Of a stretch of DNA of 64,000 nt, positions 49,825-59,935 are shown piece after piece. The stretch spans positions 1-64,000 of the forward strand of contig SFEL01000003.1 in the NCBI GenBank assembly GCA_004557245.1, given 5' to 3'. The notes below the pieces were generated by a model. That model did no database searches, was not told where the DNA came from, and was given only the letters and a program-made list of their open reading frames with translations. A program made the translations under genes and the position numbers. Position 1 is the first letter of the stretch. Every line of letters begins with the position of its first letter. This stretch comes from Clostridiales bacterium. Its GTDB lineage: Bacteria > Bacillota > Clostridia > Christensenellales > CAG-138.

Positions 49825-50535
49825 ATGGAGCTGGAATTTGCGAGGCTGCAAAAGCTCAATGAGCTGCAAGCGGCAATAGGCTATAAATTTAAAGATACAG
49901 AGCTTTTGAATACGGCCCTTACACATACGTCTTATGTGAAGGGTGACGGCAACGGCAGCGTACACAATGAAAGGCTGGAGTTTTTGGGTGACGCAGTGCT
50001 GGAGCTCTGCGTGAGCGAAAAGCTCTACAAGGAATACCCTGAGCTGAACGAGGGCGTGATGACGAGAGTGCGTTCCCTTTCGGTATGCGAGGGCGCGCTG
50101 CATAAATCGGCCGTAGGCTTCGGCCTGGGCAATTATCTGCTGCTTAGCCACGGCGAGGAGCACTCGGGCGGCAGGAGCAAGCCGTCTATACTGGCGGACG
50201 CAATGGAAGCGGTGATAGGCGCCGTATTTCTGGATGGCGGTATGGGAGAGGCAAAAAGGCTGGTGCTGTATGCGGTGGAGAGCCACATAGAGCGTGCGGT
50301 GCGCAACGTGAATACCAAGGATTATAAGACACTCCTGCAGGAGTATGTGCAGAAGCAGCATCAGGGCAACGTAACGTATAATCTTATCGAGGCTTCCGGC
50401 CCGGACCATCAGAGGGTATTCACCCTTCAGGCTGTCATAGCCGGGGAGCCAAAGGGCATAGGCAGCGGCGGAAGCAAGCAGGAGGCAGGTCAGAAAGCGG
50501 CCAAGGCCACGCTGGAGGGCCTCGGGCTGCTGTAA
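49825..50535 (+). CDS. rnc: Ribonuclease III
   Basis: Cuts double-stranded RNA, including rRNA precursors. 236 residues: the RNase III signature NERLEFLGDAVLEL (about 48-61, with catalytic Glu52 and Asp56), second metal residues in ADAMEAVIGAVFLDGG (about 125), and a C-terminal double-stranded RNA-binding domain (about 166-236). ATGGAGGAAGCAA, with GGAGG 6 bases before the ATG, fixes the start; a further upstream ATG lies in the loop of the preceding hairpin. The order acpP-rnc-smc-ftsY is the standard Firmicutes block. Confidence 0.95.
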   Translation: MELEFARLQKLNELQAAIGYKFKDTELLNTALTHTSYVKGDGNGSVHNERLEFLGDAVLELCVSEKLYKEYPELNEGVMTRVRSLSVCEGALHKSAVGFGLGNYLLLSHGEEHSGGRSKPSILADAMEAVIGAVFLDGGMGEAKRLVLYAVESHIERAVRNVNTKDYKTLLQEYVQKQHQGNVTYNLIEASGPDHQRVFTLQAVIAGEPKGIGSGGSKQEAGQKAAKATLEGLGLL

Positions 50536-50570
50536 TATAATAAGCCGACATTGGCGCAGAGGTTGGAATA

Positions 50571-53500
50571 TTGCGGTTAACAAAAATAGAGATCAACGGA
50601 TTTAAATCATTCGCTAAGAAGACCGAGATTCAGGTCGAAAAAGGAATAACGGCTATCATAGGTCCCAACGGCAGCGGCAAGAGCAACATAGCCGATGCCG
50701 TCCGCTGGGTTTTGGGCGAGCAGAGCGCAAGGGTTCTCCGCGGCAACAAGATGGAGGACGTCATATTTAACGGCACCGAGCAGCGGAAGCCCCAGTCCTT
50801 CTGCGAGGTGACGCTGGTATTCGACAACTCGGACGGCAGGCTGCCTACGGATTTCGCTGAGGTCAGCGTTACCCGGAGGGTTTACAGGAGCGGCGAAAGC
50901 GAATACCTTATCAACAATACACAGTGCAGGCTGAAGGACATAGGCGAGCTTTTCCGGGATACCGGCATAGGCAAGGAAGGCTATTCCATAATAGGCCAGG
51001 GCAAGGTAGAGGAGATACTTTCCAACAAATCAAATGACCGCAGAAACGCCTTTGAGGAGGCTGCGGGCGTGATGAAATACAGGGTGCGCAAGGAAGAGGC
51101 CGAGCGCAAGCTGGAAAACACGAGAAAGAACCTGGTTCGCCTCAACGACATACTGGAGGAACTGAGCCGCCAGATAGGCCCTCTCGAGGAGCAGAGCGCC
51201 GCGGCGAGACAATATCTGAAGCTTAGGGACGAGCTGAAGGAGATAGAGGTGAACGTGTTCCTCTATCAGTACGATAAACTCAATGAGCGCATAACTACTC
51301 TGGGCGACAGCATGGCGCAGTACGCCGAGGCTATACGGCAGTCCACAGGTATTGAGGCCGCGCTTGCCGCAGACTGCAGCGCCGAGGAGGAAAAGGAGCG
51401 CAGTCTCAATGCCGCCATAGGCGAGATACAGTCAAAGCTGCTGACTGCAACGACTGGAGTGGAAAACCGCACAGGCGAGGCAAAGGTGGCCCGGGAGCGA
51501 ATGGCCAACCTTGCCAAGGAAAGGGAGCGCCTTGAGAATGACGCCAGAGAGGACAGAGTCAGGCTGGAGGAACTGAAGAAATCCATGGCGGAGGTTTCTG
51601 TCCGGAGCAGCGACACGGAGGAGACGAAGCAGCGCGAGAGAGCAAAGCTTGCCGGGATAGAAAAGCAGCTTGCCGGCATACGGGCGGAAATATCGGACAA
51701 AGAACAGCTTCTGGAAAGCCAGAAGAACAGCATGATAGAGGCCATGAACCGCCTGTCCGACGCAAAGAGCAGGCTTTCGAGATTAGAGGCCATAAAAACA
51801 ACGCTGCTTGGCCGCATAGACTCCATAAATCAGAAGATGGCGGCTATAGCCGAGGAGGGCGAGAAGCTCTCCCACGAATATGATCAGGTGTTCGGCAGCT
51901 ACAGCGAGATAAAGCAGGGCTACGACGGCAAAAACGCGGAACGCATGGCGGCGATAGCCCACCTTAACGAGCTGAACGCACAGCTAAAGCAGGATAGTGA
52001 AAATATCCGCGCCCTTGAGCAGCAGATAGAGGCGGAAAGCTCAAGGATAAAGGTGCTTCAGGAGATGAAGCGTGCCTACGAGGGGTATTATTCAAGCGTC
52101 CGGAACGTTCTCAGGGACGCAGCAAGGGATCCCCTCCTTGGCAAGTGTATAGAGGGCGTGGTGGCGGAACTTATCCGGGTCCCCTGCGAGTACGAGAGCG
52201 CAATAGAGATGACGCTGGGCTCCGCCTTGCAGAACATAGTTACCCCTACCGAGCAGGACGCGAAGCAGGTGATAGGATACCTGCGCTCAAGGCAGTACGG
52301 AAGGGCGACCATGCTGCCGGTCTCCAGCATGCGCCCGAGGCTGCTGAGCGATGACGAAAGGTCAATGTGCAACGTGGAGGGCTTTATAGGCGTAGCCTCC
52401 GACCTCGTATCCTTTGATGAGAGATACAGGGGCATATTTGAAAACCTTCTTGGCCGCACGATAGTGGTGAAGGATCTTGACGCAGGCATCGCCATAAATA
52501 AGCGAGCGAGATCGTCCTTCAGAATAGCTACATTAAAGGGCGATATAATAAACCCCGGCGGCAGCATGACCGGCGGCAGCACCCAAAAGCGGGAGTTCAG
52601 CCTGATAGGCCGTGAGCGGGAGATAGAGACCATAACAGCGGCGCTGAAAAAGCAGCGGGAACAGCTTGAAAGGTCCAAGGTCGAGCTTGGAAAGCTGGAG
52701 TGCGATATAGCCGAAGCCAACGATGCCGTGGAACAGGCGTCTGAGGCGCTGCACGCGGCGGATGTAGAGCTTGCCACGCACCGCGAAAAGGTGGACGTGG
52801 TGCAGAAGTACGTAGAGGAAAACAGGGACGAGATGGAGCAGGCAAGGCTTGAGCTCGCCCAGATAAACGACAGCATAGAAAATATAGACGAGCAGTATCG
52901 TGAGGCCAACGAGGACCGCTCTCAGTGGGAGCAGGGCAACGTGGCAAGCCAGGACGACATAAGGAAGCTTCAGGAGGAGCTGAATAAGCTCCGGGCGGAA
53001 GCCGCCAATGTGAACGACAAGGCTACCGAGCAGAAGGTAGCCCTGATGGCCCTCGAGAAAGAGGCAAACGCCGCTGAAAACGAGGCAAAGCGCATGGAGC
53101 GCGAGGCCAGTGGCCTTATGGCTGCCATAAAGCGCAGCAAGGATGAGATAGAGCAGGGCAGCAGAAGCTTCCTTCAGCTGCAAGCACAGGTTGCCACGCT
53201 GGACGACAGCATATCCTCCGAGCGCATGGACGTGGACAGGCTCACGGATCAGCTGCATACCATGGAGGAGGAGCGGGCAAAGCGCCTCAGTTCCATAGAT
53301 GAGCTGCGGGAGCGGCGGGACAATATCTCCGCAGAGCTCAACGACATAAAGGAGCGCAGCCATAGGGCGGAGCTGAACCTGAACAAGGCGCAGCTGGAAT
53401 TGCAGAACATGCAGGACAGGATCTGGTCGGATTATGAGCTCACCTATGAGAACGCCCAGCCAATGCGGCGGCAGATAGCCATAACCGCCTCGCACATCAG

Positions 53501-54134
53501 GGTGGACGAGTTGAAAACGGCAATACGCGCCCTGGGCGACGTGAACGTAGGTTCCATAGAGGACTATAAGAACGTCAAGGAGCGCTACGATGAGCTGAAT
53601 GCCCAGTATGAGGATCTCACCAAGGCGGAGGCTGACCTGCAGGTGCTTATAACCGACCTTGTCTCCACCATGGAGGAGGAGTTCCGCAGGCAGTTCGCGC
53701 TTATACAGCAGAACTTCTCGCAGGTATTTGTGGAGCTGTTCGGCGGCGGCAGGGCAGAGCTGATTCTTTCCGACAAGGACGACATACTCAACTGCGATAT
53801 AGACATAATCGCACAGCCCCCGGGCAAGAAGCTGCAGCTGCTGTCGCTGCTCTCCGGCGGCGAGCGGGCGCTTACGGCAATAGCGCTGCTGTTTGCCATG
53901 CTCAAGCTGAAGCCCACGGCTTTCTGCATACTGGACGAGATAGAGTCTGCGCTGGACGATGCTAACGTTACGAATTTTGCGGAGTATGTGCGCAACTATT
54001 CCGACGACACCCAGTTCATACTAATAACACACAGAAAGGGCAGCATGGCGGTGTGCGATTCGCTTTACGGCGTGGCAATGGAGGAGCGGGGCGTATCCAA
54101 GGTGGTATCTGCAAAATTTACCGAATCCGCATAA
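50571..54134 (+). CDS. smc: Chromosome segregation protein SMC
   Basis: Condensin ATPase of 1187 residues: Walker A GPNGSGKSN (about 32-40), two long coiled coils, a hinge domain with the Gly-rich GGSMTGG segment (about 660-670), then the C-terminal signature LSGGERALTAIALL and Walker B FCILDEIESALDDAN (about 1115). The start is TTG at 50571, 9 bases after GAGG. scpA and scpB are elsewhere. It is followed by ftsY after 22 bases. Confidence 0.97.
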   Translation: MRLTKIEINGFKSFAKKTEIQVEKGITAIIGPNGSGKSNIADAVRWVLGEQSARVLRGNKMEDVIFNGTEQRKPQSFCEVTLVFDNSDGRLPTDFAEVSVTRRVYRSGESEYLINNTQCRLKDIGELFRDTGIGKEGYSIIGQGKVEEILSNKSNDRRNAFEEAAGVMKYRVRKEEAERKLENTRKNLVRLNDILEELSRQIGPLEEQSAAARQYLKLRDELKEIEVNVFLYQYDKLNERITTLGDSMAQYAEAIRQSTGIEAALAADCSAEEEKERSLNAAIGEIQSKLLTATTGVENRTGEAKVARERMANLAKERERLENDAREDRVRLEELKKSMAEVSVRSSDTEETKQRERAKLAGIEKQLAGIRAEISDKEQLLESQKNSMIEAMNRLSDAKSRLSRLEAIKTTLLGRIDSINQKMAAIAEEGEKLSHEYDQVFGSYSEIKQGYDGKNAERMAAIAHLNELNAQLKQDSENIRALEQQIEAESSRIKVLQEMKRAYEGYYSSVRNVLRDAARDPLLGKCIEGVVAELIRVPCEYESAIEMTLGSALQNIVTPTEQDAKQVIGYLRSRQYGRATMLPVSSMRPRLLSDDERSMCNVEGFIGVASDLVSFDERYRGIFENLLGRTIVVKDLDAGIAINKRARSSFRIATLKGDIINPGGSMTGGSTQKREFSLIGREREIETITAALKKQREQLERSKVELGKLECDIAEANDAVEQASEALHAADVELATHREKVDVVQKYVEENRDEMEQARLELAQINDSIENIDEQYREANEDRSQWEQGNVASQDDIRKLQEELNKLRAEAANVNDKATEQKVALMALEKEANAAENEAKRMEREASGLMAAIKRSKDEIEQGSRSFLQLQAQVATLDDSISSERMDVDRLTDQLHTMEEERAKRLSSIDELRERRDNISAELNDIKERSHRAELNLNKAQLELQNMQDRIWSDYELTYENAQPMRRQIAITASHIRVDELKTAIRALGDVNVGSIEDYKNVKERYDELNAQYEDLTKAEADLQVLITDLVSTMEEEFRRQFALIQQNFSQVFVELFGGGRAELILSDKDDILNCDIDIIAQPPGKKLQLLSLLSGGERALTAIALLFAMLKLKPTAFCILDEIESALDDANVTNFAEYVRNYSDDTQFILITHRKGSMAVCDSLYGVAMEERGVSKVVSAKFTESA

Positions 54135-54156
54135 TACCCAAAAGGAGGAAATACAA

Positions 54157-55053
54157 ATGGCGGGCTTTTTTGATAAGCTCAGGCAGGGGCTTTCCAAGAC
54201 AGGCAGCGGCATAGCGGCTATATTCACAGGCTCCGGCATAGACGACGAATTCTACGAGGAGCTGGAAGAAGCCCTCATAATGGCAGACGTAGGCATGGCG
54301 ACCACCGATAAGCTGCTGGACGGCCTTAGGGATGCGGTGGCCGAAAAGAAGATCAAGGAGCGTTCCGAGGCGCGCAAGGAGCTTATAAGCCTGCTGGCGG
54401 ATCTTATGCGGCCCGAAAAGCCATTTCTCGACGGGACGAACAGGGCCGTGATAATGGTGGTCGGCGTGAACGGCGTGGGGAAGACTACCTCGTTGGGCAA
54501 GATAGCTGCGTATTATAAAAATCAGGGCAGGGACGTAGTCCTCGCGGCGGCGGATACCTTCCGCGCAGCCGCTGCCGAGCAGCTCACCGTATGGGCGGAG
54601 CGTGCCGGCGTGCCAATAATAAAGCACGGAGAAGGCGCGGACCCCGCGGCGGTAGTGTTCGACGCGGCGGCCTCATTCAAGGCGCGGAACCGTGATATGC
54701 TGCTTTGCGACACGGCGGGCAGGCTGCACAATAAGAAAAACCTCATGAACGAGCTGGAGAAGATGCGCCGCGTGCTGGACCGGGAGCTGCCCGGCGTGCC
54801 TGTGGAGGCGCTGATGGTGCTTGACGCCACCACCGGCCAGAACGCAATAGCTCAGGCGCGAGCCTTCGGCGAGTCCGCAGGGCTTACCGGCATAATACTT
54901 ACCAAGCTTGACGGCACCGCAAAGGGCGGCGTGGCCGTGGCCGTAAAGGAAGAGCTGAAAATACCTGTTCGCTTCGTAGGCGTTGGCGAGGGCATAGACG
55001 ACATGCAGGCCTTCGATCCCGATGATTACGCAAGAGCGCTGCTTAGCGAATGA
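54157..55053 (+). CDS. ftsY: Signal recognition particle receptor FtsY
   Basis: SRP GTPase at the membrane that docks ribosome-SRP complexes. 298 residues, without the long acidic A domain of E. coli, as in Gram-positives. GTPase motifs: [13 protein letters not shown] (about 104-116), [16 protein letters not shown] (about 187) and [18 protein letters not shown] precedes the ATG. Ffh is encoded at 58272. ECF sigma gene follows after a gap of 128 bases. Confidence 0.96.
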   Translation: MAGFFDKLRQGLSKTGSGIAAIFTGSGIDDEFYEELEEALIMADVGMATTDKLLDGLRDAVAEKKIKERSEARKELISLLADLMRPEKPFLDGTNRAVIMVVGVNGVGKTTSLGKIAAYYKNQGRDVVLAAADTFRAAAAEQLTVWAERAGVPIIKHGEGADPAAVVFDAAASFKARNRDMLLCDTAGRLHNKKNLMNELEKMRRVLDRELPGVPVEALMVLDATTGQNAIAQARAFGESAGLTGIILTKLDGTAKGGVAVAVKEELKIPVRFVGVGEGIDDMQAFDPDDYARALLSE

Positions 55054-55181
55054 TGAAAACGCAATGCGCTGTGGGCTGTGATAAGCAGTCCATTTTTATT
55101 TTTAAGGATTTGCTGCTGCGAAACGTATTATAAGTGAAGGCCTTCGAAAGGAAAAAAGCATTTGGCTGGAGGAGTGATACC

Positions 55182-55679
55182 TTGAATCGAACCCTGAGAA
55201 CAAGGGAAGAGACGGCGGATATATACAGGCGCAACATAGACGCCGTGTACCGGGTGTGCATGCTGTTCTTCAAAGGCAGCAGGGCGGATGCCGAGGACGC
55301 GGCCCAGAGCACCTTCCTGAAACTCATGAAAAGCCCTGTTAAATTTGAAAACGCGGCGCATGAAAAGTCGTGGCTCATAGTCGTCGCGTCCAATATATGC
55401 CGGGATTCCCTAAGGTCAGGCTGGAAGACGCGGGTTCAGCTGGACGATGAGTCGCTGGCTGGCATACCGGCAGAGGATGATCGAAGCGACCTCCTGCGGC
55501 AGGTTATGGAGCTTCCGGACAAATGCAAGACGGCGGTATATATGTACTATTACGAGGGCTATACTTCTGGGGAGATAGCCGCGGCAATGGGCAAGAGCAA
55601 GGCGAGCGTGTGGGGGTATCTGCACAGCGGGCGGAAGCTTTTGCGTGAGGCGCTGAAGGAGGAAGGGTATGAAGGATAA
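55182..55679 (+). CDS. ECF-type RNA polymerase sigma factor
   Basis: 165 residues with region 2 (YRVCMLFFKGSRADAEDAAQSTFLKLM, about 24-50) and region 4 (LPDKCKTAVYMYYYEGYTSGEIAAAMGKSKASVWGYLHSGRKLL, about 115-160). The start is TTG at 55182, 8 bases after GGAGGA; the frame is open earlier without an SD. The next gene overlaps by 11 bases and encodes a membrane protein of anti-sigma type, so this is a sigma/anti-sigma pair responding to an envelope signal. Target promoters not identified. Confidence 0.9.
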   Translation: MNRTLRTREETADIYRRNIDAVYRVCMLFFKGSRADAEDAAQSTFLKLMKSPVKFENAAHEKSWLIVVASNICRDSLRSGWKTRVQLDDESLAGIPAEDDRSDLLRQVMELPDKCKTAVYMYYYEGYTSGEIAAAMGKSKASVWGYLHSGRKLLREALKEEGYEG

Positions 55680-57009
55680 GCGTTTTATGGAAGCATGCGA
55701 CAGGCTGAACATACGGGACTCCCGGCGCGAGGAGCTGCTCGGAGAGATATTCCTCAGAATTGAAGCCGAAGAAAGGGAAGAAAAGCATATGAAAAATTCA
55801 AATAGCAGAATAAGGCAGGGAAAACTGTGGCGCAAGCTGGCGCCGGTGCTGGCTGTGGTGCTGATACTCGGCGCGGTCATCTTGGTACCCAGCGTAGGCG
55901 AGGCCGTCAGCGGCTGGTTCGGTAAGCTGTTCAACAGAAGCGAGTATTTAGGTACGCTGCCGGAGAACCGGGCAAGCATGCCGGACGTGGAGACGGCCAT
56001 ACAAATTCCAAAGGATAATGAGCAGGATTATACGATATACACTCTTGACGAAACAGATGAAGCCATAGAATTCGCTGCGGCAAGGGCAAACTACGGCTTT
56101 GCACCTTATAATCCTGAGGACTGGCAATGGCTGAAGGAGACCGAACCCAAGATAACCGATATCCTCGTTGAAAACGGAAAGCTCACGGTAATATCATATT
56201 TGGATACTGATCCTCTGCCATTCTGGTGCGGAGACGAAAATATGAAGCTGGATTGGTACGGAGATGAGCTGTACATTACCAACGGCAGCAAGACATATGA
56301 ACTGTATTTTGGTTCTACCGGATTGCAACCGCAGGAAGGTTATTTCAATGGCGAGGAGATGAATATAGACAGGGTGAAGCAGGATAAGGGCGTAATGCTG
56401 TATACGGAGTACAATATAGCGCTTGATAATATTCCGGAAGGTCATTACGATGCGGTATTTACATCGAGAATACTGGACTGCAGGGTGGATGTTATGGCAA
56501 ACTTTGCAACTATAGCAAAGATAGAGCAGAGATTTGAGGTGGACATAGACAGCAGAAATACCTCTAAGAAGGAGAAAGGCAGCGTACAGATCAGCGGGAA
56601 GTATCCTCTTACGATATCCGATCATGAAAATGGCGGGGTATACAATATTGAAAAGGATCTTAGCGGAATAACTGTGAAGTCCGAGGCAGCTTTTAATGCC
56701 ACGAGTATAGCGGTGAGCGTGTCCTATGAATTCCCGGAAGGATGGAGCGAAGCGGAAAAGAACGCATTCATATACGGGGGCAGAGATAGCGGGCTGCACT
56801 ACGAAATACTGGTAGATGGGGAGAGCTTGGGGAAGGATGGCAAAAACCTGCACGGCAGACAAGGAGTGATCAATTTCGAGATACCCTTGACCTCCGACCA
56901 GCAGCAGAAGGCGGGCAGCATAGTGCTGAGGCCCGTATACGGCTGGCGCGATGACAATACCGAGAAAAAGGGCGTTGCGCTGGAGGGCTGCGACATAGTT
57001 ATCAAATAA
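55669..57009 (+). CDS. Membrane anti-sigma factor, DUF4179 type
   Basis: 446 residues: a charged cytoplasmic N-terminus (1-50, with the start RFMEACDRLNI), one membrane segment (about 58-76), the GEAVSGWFGKLF motif just outside, and a large extracellular beta-rich region (about 90-446) of DUF4179 type. Such proteins hold an ECF sigma factor at the membrane until a signal removes them. It is coupled to the sigma gene by an 11-base overlap. The ligand is unknown. A strong terminator follows. Confidence 0.82.
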   Translation: MKDKRFMEACDRLNIRDSRREELLGEIFLRIEAEEREEKHMKNSNSRIRQGKLWRKLAPVLAVVLILGAVILVPSVGEAVSGWFGKLFNRSEYLGTLPENRASMPDVETAIQIPKDNEQDYTIYTLDETDEAIEFAAARANYGFAPYNPEDWQWLKETEPKITDILVENGKLTVISYLDTDPLPFWCGDENMKLDWYGDELYITNGSKTYELYFGSTGLQPQEGYFNGEEMNIDRVKQDKGVMLYTEYNIALDNIPEGHYDAVFTSRILDCRVDVMANFATIAKIEQRFEVDIDSRNTSKKEKGSVQISGKYPLTISDHENGGVYNIEKDLSGITVKSEAAFNATSIAVSVSYEFPEGWSEAEKNAFIYGGRDSGLHYEILVDGESLGKDGKNLHGRQGVINFEIPLTSDQQQKAGSIVLRPVYGWRDDNTEKKGVALEGCDIVIK

Positions 57010-57023
57010 CCGATTCACCACGC

Positions 57024-57050
57024 GGGGGCAGAAACTGCCCCCCCTTTTTT
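57024..57050 (+). terminator. Terminator after the anti-sigma gene
   Basis: GGGGGCAG pairs with CTGCCCCC around an AAA loop, followed by CCTTTTTT. Confidence 0.9.
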
Positions 57051-57110
57051 ATTGCACGTAAATGGTTTATAATATTTTAACTATGAAAATTTATGCGAGG
57101 ATTTGTATTT

Positions 57111-57866
57111 ATGGAAGCTGCCGCGAAAAAAGGACTAAACTCAAACCAGCTCAAGCTTATCGCTATAATCGCCATGACCGTTGACCATCTGGCCTGGGTC
57201 ATATGGCCAGGTTACCAGACACAGTGGTGGCAGCTGGCTCTGCACTGCATTGGCCGCATAACCGCACCCACCATGTGGTTCTTCGTTGCAGAGGGATACC
57301 ATTATACTCATAGCTTCAAAAAGTATGCCCTGCGCCTGCTGGCCTTTGCGGTGATATCACATTTCGCTTACGACTTCGCCTTCGGTATACCATTCATACC
57401 CTTCACTACCACCGCCTTTAACCAGACCAGCGTCATATGGTCTTTATTCTGGGGCCTCATATTGCTTAAGGTAAACGGAAGCGACAAGCTTGTCACATGG
57501 CAGAAGATATCGATAATATTCATTGCGTGCGCAGTCTCCTTCTGTTCCGACTGGAGCTGCATAGCAACCATGGCGATACTCTACATCGGAACCTACCGGG
57601 GCAACTTCAATAAGCAGATGACATGGATGATGATCTGGGTCGCCGTATACGCCGCAGTGTATTTTCTCTTTATAAACAAGGTCTACGCCGTAATCCAGCT
57701 TTTTGCCGCGCTGGCCATACCGTTGCTCAAAAGCTATAATGGGGAGAGGGGAAGCTGGAAGGGAATGAAGTGGCTGTTTTATATCTACTATCCTTCCCAT
57801 CTTATCATATGCGGCATAATACGCCTACTGCTCCACGGCAACATTGGCATAATGATAGGCAGCTAA
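57111..57866 (+). CDS. TraX-family integral membrane protein
   Basis: 251 residues with about eight membrane segments and the TraX pattern: NSNQLKLIAIIAMTVDHLAW (residues 9-28), FHIIGR-like LHCIGRITAPTMWFFVAEGYHYTHSFKKY, and a C-terminal FYIYYPSHLIICGIIR. TraX of plasmid F acetylates pilin; chromosomal homologues in Clostridia are acyltransferase-like proteins of unknown target. No conjugation genes are near. I chose the ATG at 57111 (GAGG about 10 bases upstream); an ATG 18 bases earlier is in frame without an SD. Codon use resembles highly expressed genes (ATC, TTC common). Confidence 0.85.
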   Translation: MEAAAKKGLNSNQLKLIAIIAMTVDHLAWVIWPGYQTQWWQLALHCIGRITAPTMWFFVAEGYHYTHSFKKYALRLLAFAVISHFAYDFAFGIPFIPFTTTAFNQTSVIWSLFWGLILLKVNGSDKLVTWQKISIIFIACAVSFCSDWSCIATMAILYIGTYRGNFNKQMTWMMIWVAVYAAVYFLFINKVYAVIQLFAALAIPLLKSYNGERGSWKGMKWLFYIYYPSHLIICGIIRLLLHGNIGIMIGS

Positions 57867-57872
57867 AAAAGC

Positions 57873-57900
57873 TTGACATAAGGGAAAATATCCGTATAAT
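57873..57900 (+). promoter_or_regulatory. Sigma-A promoter of the ylxM-ffh operon
   Basis: TTGACA, 16 bases, TATAAT, both perfect. The -10 ends 55 bases before the ylxM start. Confidence 0.85.
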
Positions 57901-57955
57901 AGTATGAGTGTAAAACACTTATGCTTTACAGCTGGCGTGGAAAGGCGGTCTTACT

Positions 57956-58282
57956 TTGGAAAAGCACGTGCGTCTGGGCCTGCTTCTGGATATATACGGC
58001 GAGCTGCTCACAGAGCGGCAGCGGTCCATACTTTTTCAGTCGGTAAACGAGGACTGCTCACTGGCTGAAATAGCCGAGAGGGAGGGAGTTTCCCGCCAGG
58101 CTGTACGGGACGCCATAATGAAGGCGACGGACAACCTCGAGGGATATGAGAATAGGCTTAAGCTCATGGAGAGGCGCATGGCGCTGATGAACGGGCTGGA
58201 AGAGCTGCAAAATATCTGCCACGATCCCGCCGTAAAGGCAAAGATCAGGACTTTGACGGAGATATGTGAAGATGGCATTTGA
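57956..58282 (+). CDS. ylxM: YlxM-type helix-turn-helix protein
   Basis: 108 residues of the UPF0122/YlxM family, a sigma-4-like DNA-binding fold: LTERQRSILFQSVNEDCSLAEIAEREGVSRQAVRDAI (about 18-54). It nearly always precedes ffh, as here, and is thought to belong to the SRP pathway. The start is TTG at 57956 with AAAGGCGG upstream. Its end overlaps ffh by 11 bases. Confidence 0.92.
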   Translation: MEKHVRLGLLLDIYGELLTERQRSILFQSVNEDCSLAEIAEREGVSRQAVRDAIMKATDNLEGYENRLKLMERRMALMNGLEELQNICHDPAVKAKIRTLTEICEDGI

Positions 58283-59606
58283 GGGCCTTGCATCAAAACT
58301 TCAGAGCGTATTCAAAAAACTATCCGGCCGCGGCAAGCTTTCCGAAAAGGAAGTAAAGGAAGCCATGCGGGAGGTAAAGATCGCCCTGCTCGAGGCGGAC
58401 GTAAGCTTTACCGTAGTAAAAAAATTCATAAATTCCGTCACCGAGCGCGCGGTGGGCGCGGAGGTACTGGAAAGCCTCACACCCGGCCAGCAGGTGATAA
58501 AGATAGTAAACGACGAGCTTGTGAAGCTCATGGGCGGCTCAAACGCCAAGCTGGAGTTCGGCTCGAAGAATCCTTCGGTGATACTGCTCGCCGGCCTTCA
58601 GGGCGCGGGCAAGACCACCATGGCGGGTAAGCTGGGGGCGTACTGCCAGAAGCATTTCGGCAAGTCACCGCTGCTTGCAGCCTGCGATGTTTACAGGCCT
58701 GCCGCCATAAAGCAATTGCAGGTCGTAGGCGAAAAGCTCAGTCTGCCGGTGTTTGAAAAGGGCACGCAGGATCCCGTCATTACAGCGCAGGAGGCCGTAG
58801 AGTACGCAAAGCGCAACATGCGGGACATGGTGATAGTCGATACCGCCGGACGCCTGCATATAGACTCTGACATGATGGCTGAGATAGAGAAGGTGCGCGA
58901 CGCGGTGAACCCCGCCGAGATACTTCTGGTCATCGACGCCATGACGGGTCAGGACGCCGTGAATGCCGCAAAGGCATTCAACGACGCGCTTGAACTTACC
59001 GGCGTCATAATCACCAAGCTGGACGGCGACACAAGAGGCGGCGCTGCGCTGTCTGTAAGGGAGGTTACCGGAAAGCCCATAAAGTTCTGCGGCAACGGTG
59101 AAAAGCTTACTGATATCGAGCCCTTCTATCCTGACAGGATGGCCAGCCGCATACTGGGCATGGGGGACGTTATGACCCTCATAGAGAAGGCTCAGGAGAG
59201 TTTCGATGCGAAAAAGGCGGAGGAGCTTGCCAAAAAGATAAAGACCAACGAGTTCACGCTGGAAGATTTCATGCAGCAGATGGAGCAGATGCAGAACATG
59301 GATATGGGAAACATGCTATCCATGGTTCCGGGCATGGACGCAGGCAAGCTGGGCAACGTACAGATAGACGAAAAGCAGCTTAAAAAGACTTTGGCCATAA
59401 TAAAGTCCATGACGCCCAAAGAGCGGGCAAAGCCTGAGCTCCTTAATGCCAGCAGGCGGAGGAGGATAGCAGCGGGCAGCGGCAACTCGGTTCAGGAGGT
59501 AAACCGCCTTTTGAACCAGTTCGAGTCCTCGCGCAAGCTCATGAAGCAGCTTAGCTCGGGCAAGTTCGGCAAAAAAGGAAAGATGCGTTTTCCCTTCGGC
59601 TTTTAA
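58272..59606 (+). CDS. ffh: Signal recognition particle protein Ffh
   Basis: SRP54 GTPase that binds signal peptides and SRP RNA. 444 residues: N domain (1-85), G domain with GLQGAGKTTMAGKLG (about 105-119), DTAGRLHID (about 187) and TKLDGDTRGG (about 245), and the Met-rich M domain (about 300-444; MQQMEQMQNMDMGNMLSM) with the RNA-binding SRRRRIAAGSG. The ATG at 58272 follows a GTG two codons earlier; the ATG gives the usual MAFEGLASKL start. Followed by rpsP. Confidence 0.96.
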   Translation: MAFEGLASKLQSVFKKLSGRGKLSEKEVKEAMREVKIALLEADVSFTVVKKFINSVTERAVGAEVLESLTPGQQVIKIVNDELVKLMGGSNAKLEFGSKNPSVILLAGLQGAGKTTMAGKLGAYCQKHFGKSPLLAACDVYRPAAIKQLQVVGEKLSLPVFEKGTQDPVITAQEAVEYAKRNMRDMVIVDTAGRLHIDSDMMAEIEKVRDAVNPAEILLVIDAMTGQDAVNAAKAFNDALELTGVIITKLDGDTRGGAALSVREVTGKPIKFCGNGEKLTDIEPFYPDRMASRILGMGDVMTLIEKAQESFDAKKAEELAKKIKTNEFTLEDFMQQMEQMQNMDMGNMLSMVPGMDAGKLGNVQIDEKQLKKTLAIIKSMTPKERAKPELLNASRRRRIAAGSGNSVQEVNRLLNQFESSRKLMKQLSSGKFGKKGKMRFPFGF

Positions 59607-59666
59607 GCCACAGGTTACCGCTTTCAATAATAAATAACTATAAACATATTTGGAGGAAATTTAGTC

Positions 59667-59909
59667 ATGTTAAAGATCAGGCTTCGCCGCATGGGCGCCA
59701 AGAAGGCTCCTTTCTACCGCATCGTTGTTGCAGATTCCCGCTCTCCCCGCGATGGCGCTTTTGTTGAGGAAATCGGCTATTACAATCCCACTTCTGATCC
59801 CGCTGAGCTGAAGGTAGATAACGAGAAGGCTGCCCAGTGGATAAAGAACGGCGCACAGCCCACCGATACTGTACGCGGTTTGCTTAAGAAGTCCGGCGCT
59901 ATCCAGTAA
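59667..59909 (+). CDS. rpsP: 30S ribosomal protein S16
   Basis: 80 residues: [37 protein letters not shown] and [16 protein letters not shown], fully conserved. TGGAGG lies 7 bases before the ATG. Codon bias is of the highly expressed type. It begins the rpsP-khpA-rimM-trmD-rplS group. Confidence 0.98.
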   Translation: MLKIRLRRMGAKKAPFYRIVVADSRSPRDGAFVEEIGYYNPTSDPAELKVDNEKAAQWIKNGAQPTDTVRGLLKKSGAIQ

Positions 59910-59935
59910 TAACCACGGATAATTTGAGTAACGCT

